NCBI RefSeq assembly: GCF_017308975.1
Contig: NZ_JADWPD010000001.1
Location: 1 to 64,000, forward strand
Length of the DNA: 64,000 bases
From: Amycolatopsis sp. MtRt-6
GTDB taxonomy: Bacteria > Actinomycetota > Actinomycetes > Mycobacteriales > Pseudonocardiaceae
Reading direction: 5' to 3'
The translations under genes were made by a program, and so were the position numbers. Under the pieces are notes generated by a model. That model saw only the letters and a list, made by a program, of their open reading frames with translations. It did not search any database and was not told where the DNA came from. Positions 7,697 to 14,442 of the stretch are shown here, one piece after another (position 1 is the first letter of the stretch; each line of letters begins with the position of its first letter).

Positions 7697-8158
7697 ATGT
7701 CACGGGTACAGCTGGCCCTGCGAGTCGGGGACCTGGCCGGGTCGATCGATTTCTACTCGAAGCTGTTCGGCGCCGAGCCGGCGAAGCTTCGGCCGGGCTA
7801 TGCGAACTTCGCGATCGAGGAGCCCGCGCTGAAGCTGGTGCTCCTGGAGGGCGAGCCGGGCCAGGAGACGGTGATGGACCACCTCGGCGTCGAGGTCGAA
7901 TCGACTGACCAGGTCAACGCGGCGACCCAGCGGCTGACCGGCGAGGGGCTCGAGACGCTGACCGAGGACGACACCACGTGCTGCTACGCGGTGCAGGACA
8001 AGGTGTGGGTGCACGGGCCCGGCAAGGAGCCGTGGGAGGTCTACACGGTGAAGGGCGATTCGGCGACATTCAGCGCGGCACCAGTCCCTCCGGCGGCGTG
8101 CTGCACACCGGACGCCGAGATCGACGCTACGGCAAAGCCGGAGGGCTGCTGCAGCTGA
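7697..8158 (+). CDS. arsI: ArsI C-As lyase (VOC dioxygenase), organoarsenical demethylase
   Basis: A 153-residue vicinal-oxygen-chelate protein of the ArsI/CadI group. It has the diagnostic vicinal thiols Cys95-Cys96 in DTTCCYAVQDKVWV and the expected Fe(II) ligands Gln5, His62 and Glu114 (PWEVYTV). ArsI cleaves the C-As bond of trivalent methyl- and aromatic arsenicals with oxygen, yielding arsenite. Two more Cys pairs sit in the C-terminal tail (AACCTP and the terminal GCCS), as often seen in actinobacterial members. A strong AAGGAGG precedes the ATG. It is transcribed divergently from arsR and ends at a strong hairpin. Confidence 0.9.
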   Translation: MSRVQLALRVGDLAGSIDFYSKLFGAEPAKLRPGYANFAIEEPALKLVLLEGEPGQETVMDHLGVEVESTDQVNAATQRLTGEGLETLTEDDTTCCYAVQDKVWVHGPGKEPWEVYTVKGDSATFSAAPVPPAACCTPDAEIDATAKPEGCCS

Positions 8159-8162
8159 CGGC

Positions 8163-8201
8163 GCGGAGCCGGTGCGCAATCGAGGGGTGCACCGGCTCCG
8201 C
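8163..8201. terminator. Bidirectional terminator between arsI and arsM-arsN
   Basis: A perfect 13-bp stem, GCGGAGCCGGTGC against GCACCGGCTCCGC, with a 13-nt loop, exactly filling the gap between the convergent stops of arsI and the arsM-arsN fusion. Confidence 0.85.
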
Positions 8202-9413
8202 TCAGCTGCCGATCCGCGAGCTGCGGCGTTCGATCATGACGACGTCCCGCCAGACACCGTGGCGCCGGCCGACGCGTTCGCGGACGCCGATCTCCCGAAA
8301 CCCGGCGCGGCGGTGCAGTTCCCGGCTGGCGGCGTTCTCGGGAAACACGCCACTCTGGATCGTCCAGATGCCCGCGTTCTCGGTCGAGGCGATCAGCGCG
8401 GCCAGCAGTGCCTGCCCAACCCCGCGGCCCTGCGCCTCCGGGTCCACGTAGACGCTGTGCTCGACGACCCCGGCGTACACGCACCGCGAGGACACTGCGG
8501 AGACCGCGGCCCAGCCGATGACCCGCCCGGTCGGGTCGAGGGCGACCAGCCGGTGTTCCGGAAGGTGGGCGGCGTCCCAGGCCTCCCAGGTGGGCGCGGT
8601 GGTCTCGAAGCTCGCCTGGCCGGTGTCCAACCCGGCCTGGTAGATCGCCAGCACCTGGTCCGCGTGCTCGGCCGTCATCGTGACGACCTCGACCGGCTTG
8701 GTGGCACGGATGATCGCGGAGTGGAGCTTGTCGCCAGCCTCGTGAGTGACCTGGACATCGACGCCGACGAGCCCCGCGTCGTGCAGGAGCGCCCGGTAGC
8801 GGTCGGCGGTGAGCGCGCCGCCGAGGCACTCGACCGCACCGGCACGGGCCGCGCGTTCGGCGTCGGTGAGGCTGTCGTCAGCGAGGATGTCGGCGACGCC
8901 GAGACGGCCGCCAGGCCGCAGGACACGGGCGATCTCGCCGAACACAGCCGGCTTGTCCAACGACAGGGCGATGACGCAGTTGGAGATGACGACGTCGACC
9001 GAGGCGTCCGGCAGCGGGATCTGTTCGATGGTGCCGTTGAGGAACTCGGCGTTGGTCACCCCGGCCTGCTCGGCGTGCCGACGGGCAAGGGTGAGCATGT
9101 CGTCGGTCATGTCCAGGCCGATCGCCCGCCCGTCCGGCCCGACGCGGCGGGCGGAGAGCAGGACGTCCAGCCCGCCACCGGAGCCGAGGTCGAGCACGGT
9201 CTCGCCGGGCTTGAGCTCGGCGACGGCGAGCGGGTTGCCGCAACCCAGGCTGGTCGCGGTCACCTCGACCGGAAGCTCCGCACCGACGTAATGCACGGCG
9301 CCCAGCCGCTCGGCATCCCCTTCGCCGGCCAGTAGACCTGTTCCCTCCCCGGCCAGGGCCCGCCGGGCGGCGTTGGCGTAGCGGTCGTGGACGGCGCCGC
9401 AGTCGGGGTTCAT
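8202..9413 (-). CDS. Arsenite methyltransferase fused to ArsN-like N-acetyltransferase
   Basis: A 403-residue two-domain protein. Residues 1-238 are an ArsM methyltransferase: SAM motif VLDLGSGGGLDVL, the arsenite-methylase box SLGCGNPLAVAELKPGE (Cys58) and NCVIALSLDKPAVF, with Cys196 in VECLGGALT. No further cysteine follows in this domain, so the last conserved thiol of algal ArsM is not evident. Residues 240-395 are a GNAT domain of the phosphinothricin/arsinothricin acetyltransferase type (VEHSVYVDPEAQGRGVGQALL). ArsM methylates As(III) with SAM; ArsN1 enzymes N-acetylate arsinothricin. The start overlaps the second arsR by 4 nt. No frameshift separates the domains, so the fusion is genuine as sequenced. 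Confidence 0.88.
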   Translation of the reverse strand: MNPDCGAVHDRYANAARRALAGEGTGLLAGEGDAERLGAVHYVGAELPVEVTATSLGCGNPLAVAELKPGETVLDLGSGGGLDVLLSARRVGPDGRAIGLDMTDDMLTLARRHAEQAGVTNAEFLNGTIEQIPLPDASVDVVISNCVIALSLDKPAVFGEIARVLRPGGRLGVADILADDSLTDAERAARAGAVECLGGALTADRYRALLHDAGLVGVDVQVTHEAGDKLHSAIIRATKPVEVVTMTAEHADQVLAIYQAGLDTGQASFETTAPTWEAWDAAHLPEHRLVALDPTGRVIGWAAVSAVSSRCVYAGVVEHSVYVDPEAQGRGVGQALLAALIASTENAGIWTIQSGVFPENAASRELHRRAGFREIGVRERVGRRHGVWRDVVMIERRSSRIGS

Positions 9414-9757
9414 CGGGCCTCCTCGTCGATCGTCTCGGCGAACGACCGGACCCCGCGTCCCATGACGACGTCCGCAGCGCTAGGGAAGCAGGACACGCAC
9501 TCTTCGTTGACCTGGTAGAGCCGGGCGGTCCCCCGCGGCTCGACCAGCACAAACCCGGTTTCGGCGAGGACCTTCAGGTGCGCGGAGACGGTCGACTGCC
9601 CGACGCTGACCTGCTCAACGATCTCCCCCACCGTCATCGGCGTACCGGTCTCGGCGAGCAGGTTAAGGATCTGCACCCGCGTCGGGTCCGCAAGCGTCCG
9701 GAACCAACCGGCGTAGGTCTGGGCAGTGTCCCGATCCAACACAGCCACTCCTTCCAT
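9410..9757 (-). CDS. Second ArsR-family repressor
   Basis: A 115-residue winged-helix repressor (VSVGQSTVSAHLKVLAETGF as recognition region) with a C-terminal Cys87-x2-Cys90 pair (EECVSC) instead of the N-terminal thiols of the first ArsR. C-terminal cysteine sites occur in ArsR proteins such as those of Acidithiobacillus ferrooxidans and in methylarsenite-selective repressors. It precedes and overlaps the arsM-arsN gene by 4 nt and is therefore its likely regulator. Two starts are possible: ATG 9757, or GTG 9742 preceded by GGAAGGAG. I give the longer form; the shorter has the better ribosome site. Confidence 0.88.
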   Translation of the reverse strand: MEGVAVLDRDTAQTYAGWFRTLADPTRVQILNLLAETGTPMTVGEIVEQVSVGQSTVSAHLKVLAETGFVLVEPRGTARLYQVNEECVSCFPSAADVVMGRGVRSFAETIDEEAR

Positions 9758-9771
9758 CGTAAATCGACGAT
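9756..9771. promoter_or_regulatory. Candidate operator of the second ArsR
   Basis: Inverted repeat ATCGT-AAATCG-ACGAT overlapping the longer start codon of the second arsR, with a further GACGAT copy just upstream (9773-9778). The position suits autorepression. If the start is GTG 9742, the dyad lies in the leader. Confidence 0.5.
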
Positions 9772-10184
9772 AGACGATGAATGGAGGCTGTGAAAGCGAA
9801 GGTTGGGCACTGCTTCGCGCAGCATCTCGAGGTGATCGGAGACGCCCGACTCCGAGACGGCGGCGAACGCCGCAAGGCGCGGTGGCGCGGCTCCGACGAC
9901 CCTGTGTCACTTCGCCCGCGGAACAGGACGCTTCGAACAGTTCACTCGCCTTCACGCCGGCCTGAACCGCCGTTCCGGCCAGCTCCGCGATCTCGTCCGC
10001 CGTCGAACGCCGGCCGCCGAACTCAACCAGGGTCCCTCGAGCACGTGCATAAACGACAAGCCAGAGGCCATGATCCGTCGGGCCGCCATCGGCCTCTCGA
10101 TTCGTCGCCACCCGGGGCCCCCGCTCCGTTCCTGTGCACGAGGATGGCCGAGCCGGGTTCTATTGATATTTCGAAAGGGTCGAC
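9772..10184. other. Stretch between arsR and integrase, no intact gene
   Basis: No convincing gene in either strand. The minus strand around 9865-9780 has a short run resembling a winged-helix recognition segment (VSESGVSDHLEMLREA) followed by a stop, possibly a decayed ArsR fragment. A second minus-strand stretch around 10090-9900 (DEIAELAGTAVQAGVKASELFEA) is coding-like but has no start or family match that I can name. The left end of the stretch holds the promoter of the arsR-arsM-arsN operon. The stretch looks like worn island sequence. Confidence 0.4.
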
Positions 10185-11477
10185 GTGGATTCGTTGGCGG
10201 GCGTGTTCAAACGGTGCGGGTGCCGGAGCCGGGAAACCGGACGACCATTGGGCGCGGCATGTCCCGATGTGGCACAGGAAGGACATGGGACTTGGTATTA
10301 CCGCCTCGAGGTGGCACCCTGGCCGGACGGTCGGCGACGGCAGCTACGGCGCGGCGGATTCGCCACCGCGGAAGCCGCACACAGCGAACGAGACCAGTTC
10401 GGCGCAACCGGTAGGCCCGGGCCAGCGGACGCGACGGTGACCACGGAACAATGGCTGCGCCTGTGGCTGGCAACCCTCGTCCACCTCAGGGGTACCACCT
10501 TGTGCTCCTACCGCGCCAATGTCGAAACCTATCTCATCCCATCGCTGGGCGGCGTCCTGGTGCGAGAGCTCACCGCGGGCCGGATCCAGGCGATGCTGGC
10601 CGACCTCATCCGCAACGGCGGCGTGTCCGGCCAACCACTACGGCCGGGCACGCTGCGGCACGTCCACGCGACATTGCGGGCGGCGCTGAACTCCGCTGTG
10701 CGGCACGGCCTCCTCCCTGCCAATCCAGCCTGGCGCGTCCACGTGCCCTCCGGCAGGCGCCCGCACGCAGTCGTCTGGACCACACCTCGGATCGCGCAAT
10801 GGCAGGCCACCGGAAAACGACCACCGGTCGCAGTCTGGACCGCCGGCCAAACCCGCACATTCCTCGACCACATCCGCGACCACCCGCTCTACCCGCTGTT
10901 TCACCTCATCGCACTGTTCGGGCTCCGCCGCGGCGAAGCCGCCGGATTGAGATGGTGCGACATCGACCTCGAACACGGCCTGTTGACCATCTCCCGCCAA
11001 ATCCGCCAATACGGCCGACACCTCGAAATCGGCAAACCGAAAAGCGAAGCCAGCAACCGCGTCATCAGTCTCGACGGCGCGACCATCGCCCTGCTCCGCC
11101 AATACCGGGAATACACCGCCGGAGACGTCGACCCCGCATCGGAAGAGTTCATCTTCACGACCCGGTCCGGTGGCCTGCTCACCCCGCAACATCTGACCCA
11201 CCTATTTCGCGCCCTGAACGACGAATCCGGCCTGCCACCGATCCGGTTGCACGACCTACGGCACGGCGCCGGCAGCCTTTCCCTCGCCGCCGGAAACGAC
11301 CTCAAAACCGTGCAAGCCATGCTGGGGCACTCCAGCATCGTCCTGACCGCCGACACCTACGTCAGCGTCCTACCCGACCTGGCCTGCCGCGCAGCCGAAG
11401 CCACCATCCACCACGTCCTCGCCGCCGCGAAAGTCACCGGCGCGCGGCTACGCGGCACCACCGCCGCAGCGGCTTAG
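10185..11477 (+). CDS. Tyrosine recombinase / phage-type integrase
   Basis: A 430-residue integrase. The N-terminal arm-binding region has the CGCR..C motif and WYYRLEV typical of actinobacterial integrases, followed by a SAM-like core-binding domain (about 85-200). The catalytic domain keeps Arg (ALFGLRRGEAAGLRW), Lys (GKPKSEASNRVISL), HDLRHGAGS, LGHSS and the nucleophile Tyr in TADTYVSVLP. Start is GTG at 10185 behind AAAGGG. It points toward tRNA-Lys, whose 3' end faces it 296 nt downstream. The second half uses AAA, CAA and AAC codons more than neighbouring genes, a sign of transfer. No excisionase gene is seen. Confidence 0.92.
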   Translation: MDSLAGVFKRCGCRSRETGRPLGAACPDVAQEGHGTWYYRLEVAPWPDGRRRQLRRGGFATAEAAHSERDQFGATGRPGPADATVTTEQWLRLWLATLVHLRGTTLCSYRANVETYLIPSLGGVLVRELTAGRIQAMLADLIRNGGVSGQPLRPGTLRHVHATLRAALNSAVRHGLLPANPAWRVHVPSGRRPHAVVWTTPRIAQWQATGKRPPVAVWTAGQTRTFLDHIRDHPLYPLFHLIALFGLRRGEAAGLRWCDIDLEHGLLTISRQIRQYGRHLEIGKPKSEASNRVISLDGATIALLRQYREYTAGDVDPASEEFIFTTRSGGLLTPQHLTHLFRALNDESGLPPIRLHDLRHGAGSLSLAAGNDLKTVQAMLGHSSIVLTADTYVSVLPDLACRAAEATIHHVLAAAKVTGARLRGTTAAAA

Positions 11478-11741
11478 TCCGCTGGTCACTGCCCACTACG
11501 CGGCTACCCGCCCACAACGACTCCACCCCGGGTAGTCCGCAGCAACCCGCGAAAGGACGGCCACCGCCTCGGCGAAGGACAGGTCAGCCGAGACCTGCCC
11601 TGGCTGCGACCTGCCCGAAAACCGATTCCCACCCCGCTGCAACACCACTTCAGCGCCGCCACAGCGGCCCCGAGCCCATCACGGGCTTACCGGGAGCCCA
11701 CCCATGATCACAATCAAGGCTTGCAAGATCCACAAACAAGA

Positions 11742-11767
11742 ACATCCCCGCTGGTCAGCGGGGATGT
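11742..11767 (-). terminator. tRNA-Lys terminator
   Basis: An 11-bp perfect stem, ACATCCCCGCT with AGCGGGGATGT, and a 4-nt loop, 5 nt downstream of the tRNA-Lys CCA end; on the minus strand it is followed by the T-rich TCTTGTTTGT. Classic intrinsic terminator. Confidence 0.85.
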
Positions 11768-11772
11768 CGATG

Positions 11773-11848
11773 TGGTGGGCCGCCTGGGGCTCGAACCCAG
11801 AACCTACGGATTAAAAGTCCGCAGCTCTACCAATTGAGCTAACGGCCC
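11773..11848 (-). tRNA. tRNA-Lys (anticodon TTT)
   Basis: A 76-nt cloverleaf on the minus strand including an encoded CCA. It starts GGGCCGTTAGCTCAATTGG, the anticodon loop is CTTTTAA with a CGGA stem region, and the T arm contains GGTTCGAGCC. Its 3' end faces the integrase gene, the usual geometry for an integration target, though I found no second copy of the 3' end within the window. Confidence 0.95.
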
Positions 11849-11959
11849 GTGCCCCCAGTTTAGCCAGGTACCGGTCGGGCGCTTGCACACCGGGTCCGGC
11901 TGGCGCTCACGTGCTGGCCGAGACTGGCTTCCCGCAGGCAGGCTGGCCATGATGCTCCC

Positions 11960-12496
11960 ATGCCAGGTTCACTGCTGATCCTCACCGGGCCGCCCGGCGC
12001 CGGGAAGTCCAGCGTTGCGCGGGTGATCGCCGAAGGTGCGTCGCGGCCGGCCGTGCACCTGCACACCGACAGCTTCTACGCCTGGATCCGGACCGGGCTC
12101 GTGCCGCCCTACCTGCCCGAGGCCGACCGGCAGAACAACGTCGTGCTCGGGGTGATCGCCGAGGCCGCCTGTGGCTATGCCCGCGGGGACTATGACGTCG
12201 TGCTCGACGGTGTTGTCGGTCCGTGGGCGCTCGAGCCGTTCCGGGACGCCGCGAAGCGGGACGGTCTGGACCTCTACTACGTCGTGCTCCGGCCGAGCCT
12301 CGACGTCACCCTCGCGCGGGGGACCGCCCGCGGCTCGGCGGAACTCACCGAGGTGGAACCGCTGAAGAACATGCACGCCGCGTTCGGGGAGCTCGGCGAA
12401 CTGGAACGCCACGTCGTGGACACGACCGCCCAGTCCCTCGACGAGACCGCCGACGCGGTCCGGCGCCACGCGCGCTCGGCGGCGTTCGCGCTCTGA
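11960..12496 (+). CDS. P-loop kinase, chloramphenicol-phosphotransferase-like
   Basis: A 178-residue P-loop protein with Walker A GPPGAGKSS at residues 10-18, an acidic HTDSFYAWIRTG segment where related kinases bind the acceptor, and a hydrophobic strand YDVVLDGVVGPW as the Walker-B region. The lid carries LARGTARGSAEL. The architecture matches small AAA-type kinases annotated as chloramphenicol phosphotransferase-like or shikimate/gluconate-kinase-like. The acceptor is unknown, and similarity alone does not show antibiotic resistance. It is monocistronic and ends at a strong shared terminator. Confidence 0.75.
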   Translation: MPGSLLILTGPPGAGKSSVARVIAEGASRPAVHLHTDSFYAWIRTGLVPPYLPEADRQNNVVLGVIAEAACGYARGDYDVVLDGVVGPWALEPFRDAAKRDGLDLYYVVLRPSLDVTLARGTARGSAELTEVEPLKNMHAAFGELGELERHVVDTTAQSLDETADAVRRHARSAAFAL

Positions 12497-12521
12497 TCCC
12501 TCTATGGACGAACGCGGACGA

Positions 12522-12552
12522 ACGCGCGGGGCCCGGGCTGAGCCCCGCGCGT
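12522..12552. terminator. Bidirectional hairpin terminator
   Basis: An 11-bp perfect stem (ACGCGCGGGGC with GCCCCGCGCGT) and a 9-nt loop between the convergent stops of the kinase and the secreted protein. Confidence 0.8.
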
Positions 12553-12559
12553 CATGCCG

Positions 12560-13408
12560 TCAGCACTGCACGAACAAGCCCGTGTAAGCAGTGCACTTCT
12601 TCGACGCCTTGTCGTTGGCCGCCTCGGGGTCGGCCGGTGTGCTCGCCGACCGCTGTGCCGTCGCCGTGAAGGCGCCCCAGGCGAAGAAGCCGCCTTCCGA
12701 GGTGAACTTCGCCGTGGCCGACGTGCCCGGGGCCAGGGTGCCGATCGCGCAGTTCAGGGTTGCGCCCGAGCGGGTGCAGCCCGTCGTCGAGACGATCGTG
12801 CGGCCCGAGCCCGCGTTGGCCGTCACGCGGATGCCCGTCGCGGTGGCCGGGCCGGTGTTCGACACCTTGATCACGTAGTCGACGCGGGCGACCAGGCCGG
12901 CGCGCGGGGTTGCGGTCAGCGCGACCTTGACGTCGGCCTCGTCCGGCGGGGCGATCGTCACGACCGGGCCGTCTTCGACGGCGAACGCGTAGTTGTCGCC
13001 GGCGAACTGGTGCTGGAGCGTGAACTGGCCGGGTGCGACGTCGTCCTTGACGCGCAGGGTGAACTTCACCGTCCGGCTCTCGCCCGCGCCCAGGTCGCCG
13101 ACGCCGCCCCGGAAGCTGCTGAGGTACGGCGCGCACGGCGCGATCGCCCCGGTGCAGGAGACCAGGTCCACCACCTCGGCGATCGGCTTCTCCTTCACGT
13201 AGAGCGCCGCCTTCGCGCCCGTGACCGTGAAGTCCGTCGGGTTGGTCAGGTGCTCGGTGACCGTGAACGTCGTGCCCGCGCGCACGGTCGTCGCGCCGAC
13301 GTCGATCGTGCTCGCCGGCGTGGCCGCGGACGCGACGGTGGGGGCTACGCACAGGGCCGCGGCCGTCAGCGCGGCCAGCACGGCGGTTCTTCGTCCGGTT
13401 CGCTGCAT
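12560..13408 (-). CDS. Secreted protein with DUF11/CARDB-like beta-sandwich domains
   Basis: A 282-residue exported protein. Residues 1-29 form a Sec signal peptide (MQRTGRRTAVLAAL..., cleavage after ASA). The rest is beta-rich in two Ig-like units: about 30-155 (TTVRAGTTFTVTEHLTNPTDFTV; a Cys pair at CTGAIAPC) and about 160-260 (DYVIKVSNTGPATATGIRVTANA, typical of DUF11/CARDB repeats; a Cys pair at CTRSGATLNC). Another Cys pair lies at the C-terminus (KKCTAYTGLFVQC), so three disulphides are likely. Such proteins are surface or extracellular with no enzymatic motif. The function is not known. Confidence 0.75.
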   Translation of the reverse strand: MQRTGRRTAVLAALTAAALCVAPTVASAATPASTIDVGATTVRAGTTFTVTEHLTNPTDFTVTGAKAALYVKEKPIAEVVDLVSCTGAIAPCAPYLSSFRGGVGDLGAGESRTVKFTLRVKDDVAPGQFTLQHQFAGDNYAFAVEDGPVVTIAPPDEADVKVALTATPRAGLVARVDYVIKVSNTGPATATGIRVTANAGSGRTIVSTTGCTRSGATLNCAIGTLAPGTSATAKFTSEGGFFAWGAFTATAQRSASTPADPEAANDKASKKCTAYTGLFVQC

Positions 13409-13619
13409 ATTCGTGATCTCCTGGTTCGAACCGAGGGGTGCCGCTCCGACCGGTGAAACTGGGCGCGCGCAGCAGGGTGACGAAGATCAGATCGCCGTTC
13501 CCCCGGATTCGTTACCGGGTTCGCCAAACCGTGCCTGAACTGGGCTTTCACCCCAGTTGCCCGGTCACCGACCGCGGCATCGCCCCGAAATTGTCAGACC
13601 CCTGTGGCACGCTCCGCAC

Positions 13620-14162
13620 ATGACCGAACACACCCTCCAGGCGGCGCCTCCGCCCCGCCTGACCAGCCCCAGAACCGACCCGGCGCCGGTCGCCGGCGAG
13701 CACCAGGCGCTCACCGAAAGCCTCGACTACTACCGGCGCACCTTCGAGCTGAAGTGCGCCGGCCTGGACCCGGCACAGCTGTCCGAACGCTCGGTACCAC
13801 CGTCCACATTGACCCTGCACGGACTGCTGCGGCACCTCACCGGCTGCGAACGCTGGTGGTTCCGGACGCAGTTCGCGGGCGAGGACGTCCCGATCCTCTA
13901 CTACTCCGACGACGACCCGGAGCAGGACTTCACGGACCTGGACGGCGACGTCGACGAGGCGTTCTCGTTGTGGCGCGCGGAATGCGAGCGCGCACGCGAG
14001 ATCATCGCGGCCGGCTCACTCGAGCGAACCGGGATCCGCCGCAGCACCGGCGAACCGTTCACCCTGCGCTGGCTGATGCTGCGGATGATCGGCGAGTACG
14101 CACGCCACATCGGCCACGCCGACCTGATCCGGGAGCGGATCGACGGCGCGACCGGCGAATGA
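13620..14162 (+). CDS. DinB-superfamily protein (DUF664 type)
   Basis: A 180-residue four-helix-bundle protein of the DinB/DUF664 group. Signature elements are the first helix SLDYYRRTFELKCAGLDPAQL, LTLHGLLRHLTGCERWWF with the first metal His, and the late helix MIGEYARHIGHADLIRERIDG with the His-x3-His pair. In actinomycetes these proteins are mycothiol-dependent or thiol-related metalloenzymes such as maleylpyruvate isomerase relatives; the substrate here is unknown. I start at ATG 13620 because homologous proteins begin close to it and the upstream extension is low quality. No partner gene is obvious. Confidence 0.85.
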   Translation: MTEHTLQAAPPPRLTSPRTDPAPVAGEHQALTESLDYYRRTFELKCAGLDPAQLSERSVPPSTLTLHGLLRHLTGCERWWFRTQFAGEDVPILYYSDDDPEQDFTDLDGDVDEAFSLWRAECERAREIIAAGSLERTGIRRSTGEPFTLRWLMLRMIGEYARHIGHADLIRERIDGATGE

Positions 14163-14442
14163 CCGCTCAGGCGGCTGCCGTGCGGCGGCGACCGCAGCGT
14201 CAGAGAAAGGAGACGTATTCGGACTGGTGATCACCGAGTGACCGCGGCAGTTCGGCGCTGGTGGCGCCCTCCGGCAGCGGCAGCGCGAGCAGCGCGATGG
14301 CGACGACGGCGTCCGGCCTGCGACCAGCTCGGCGGCGAACCGGCAGTGTCCTCGGCGGACGGGGCGCTGGTCGTGGCGGGTGAGCGTGGCGGACCCGGTC
14401 GTGCGGCCGTCGGCGAGGGCGGTCGCGTGCGATGCTGACGCC

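Noticed and set aside
11773..11820. tRNA-Lys 3' end as attachment site with a partner copy
   Set aside because: I scanned the sequence to the left and saw no direct repeat of the tRNA 3' end, so an att pair is not claimed.
11960..12496. Chloramphenicol resistance gene
   Set aside because: The kinase shares the P-loop fold with chloramphenicol phosphotransferase but acceptor-site residues cannot be confirmed, so a resistance claim is not justified.
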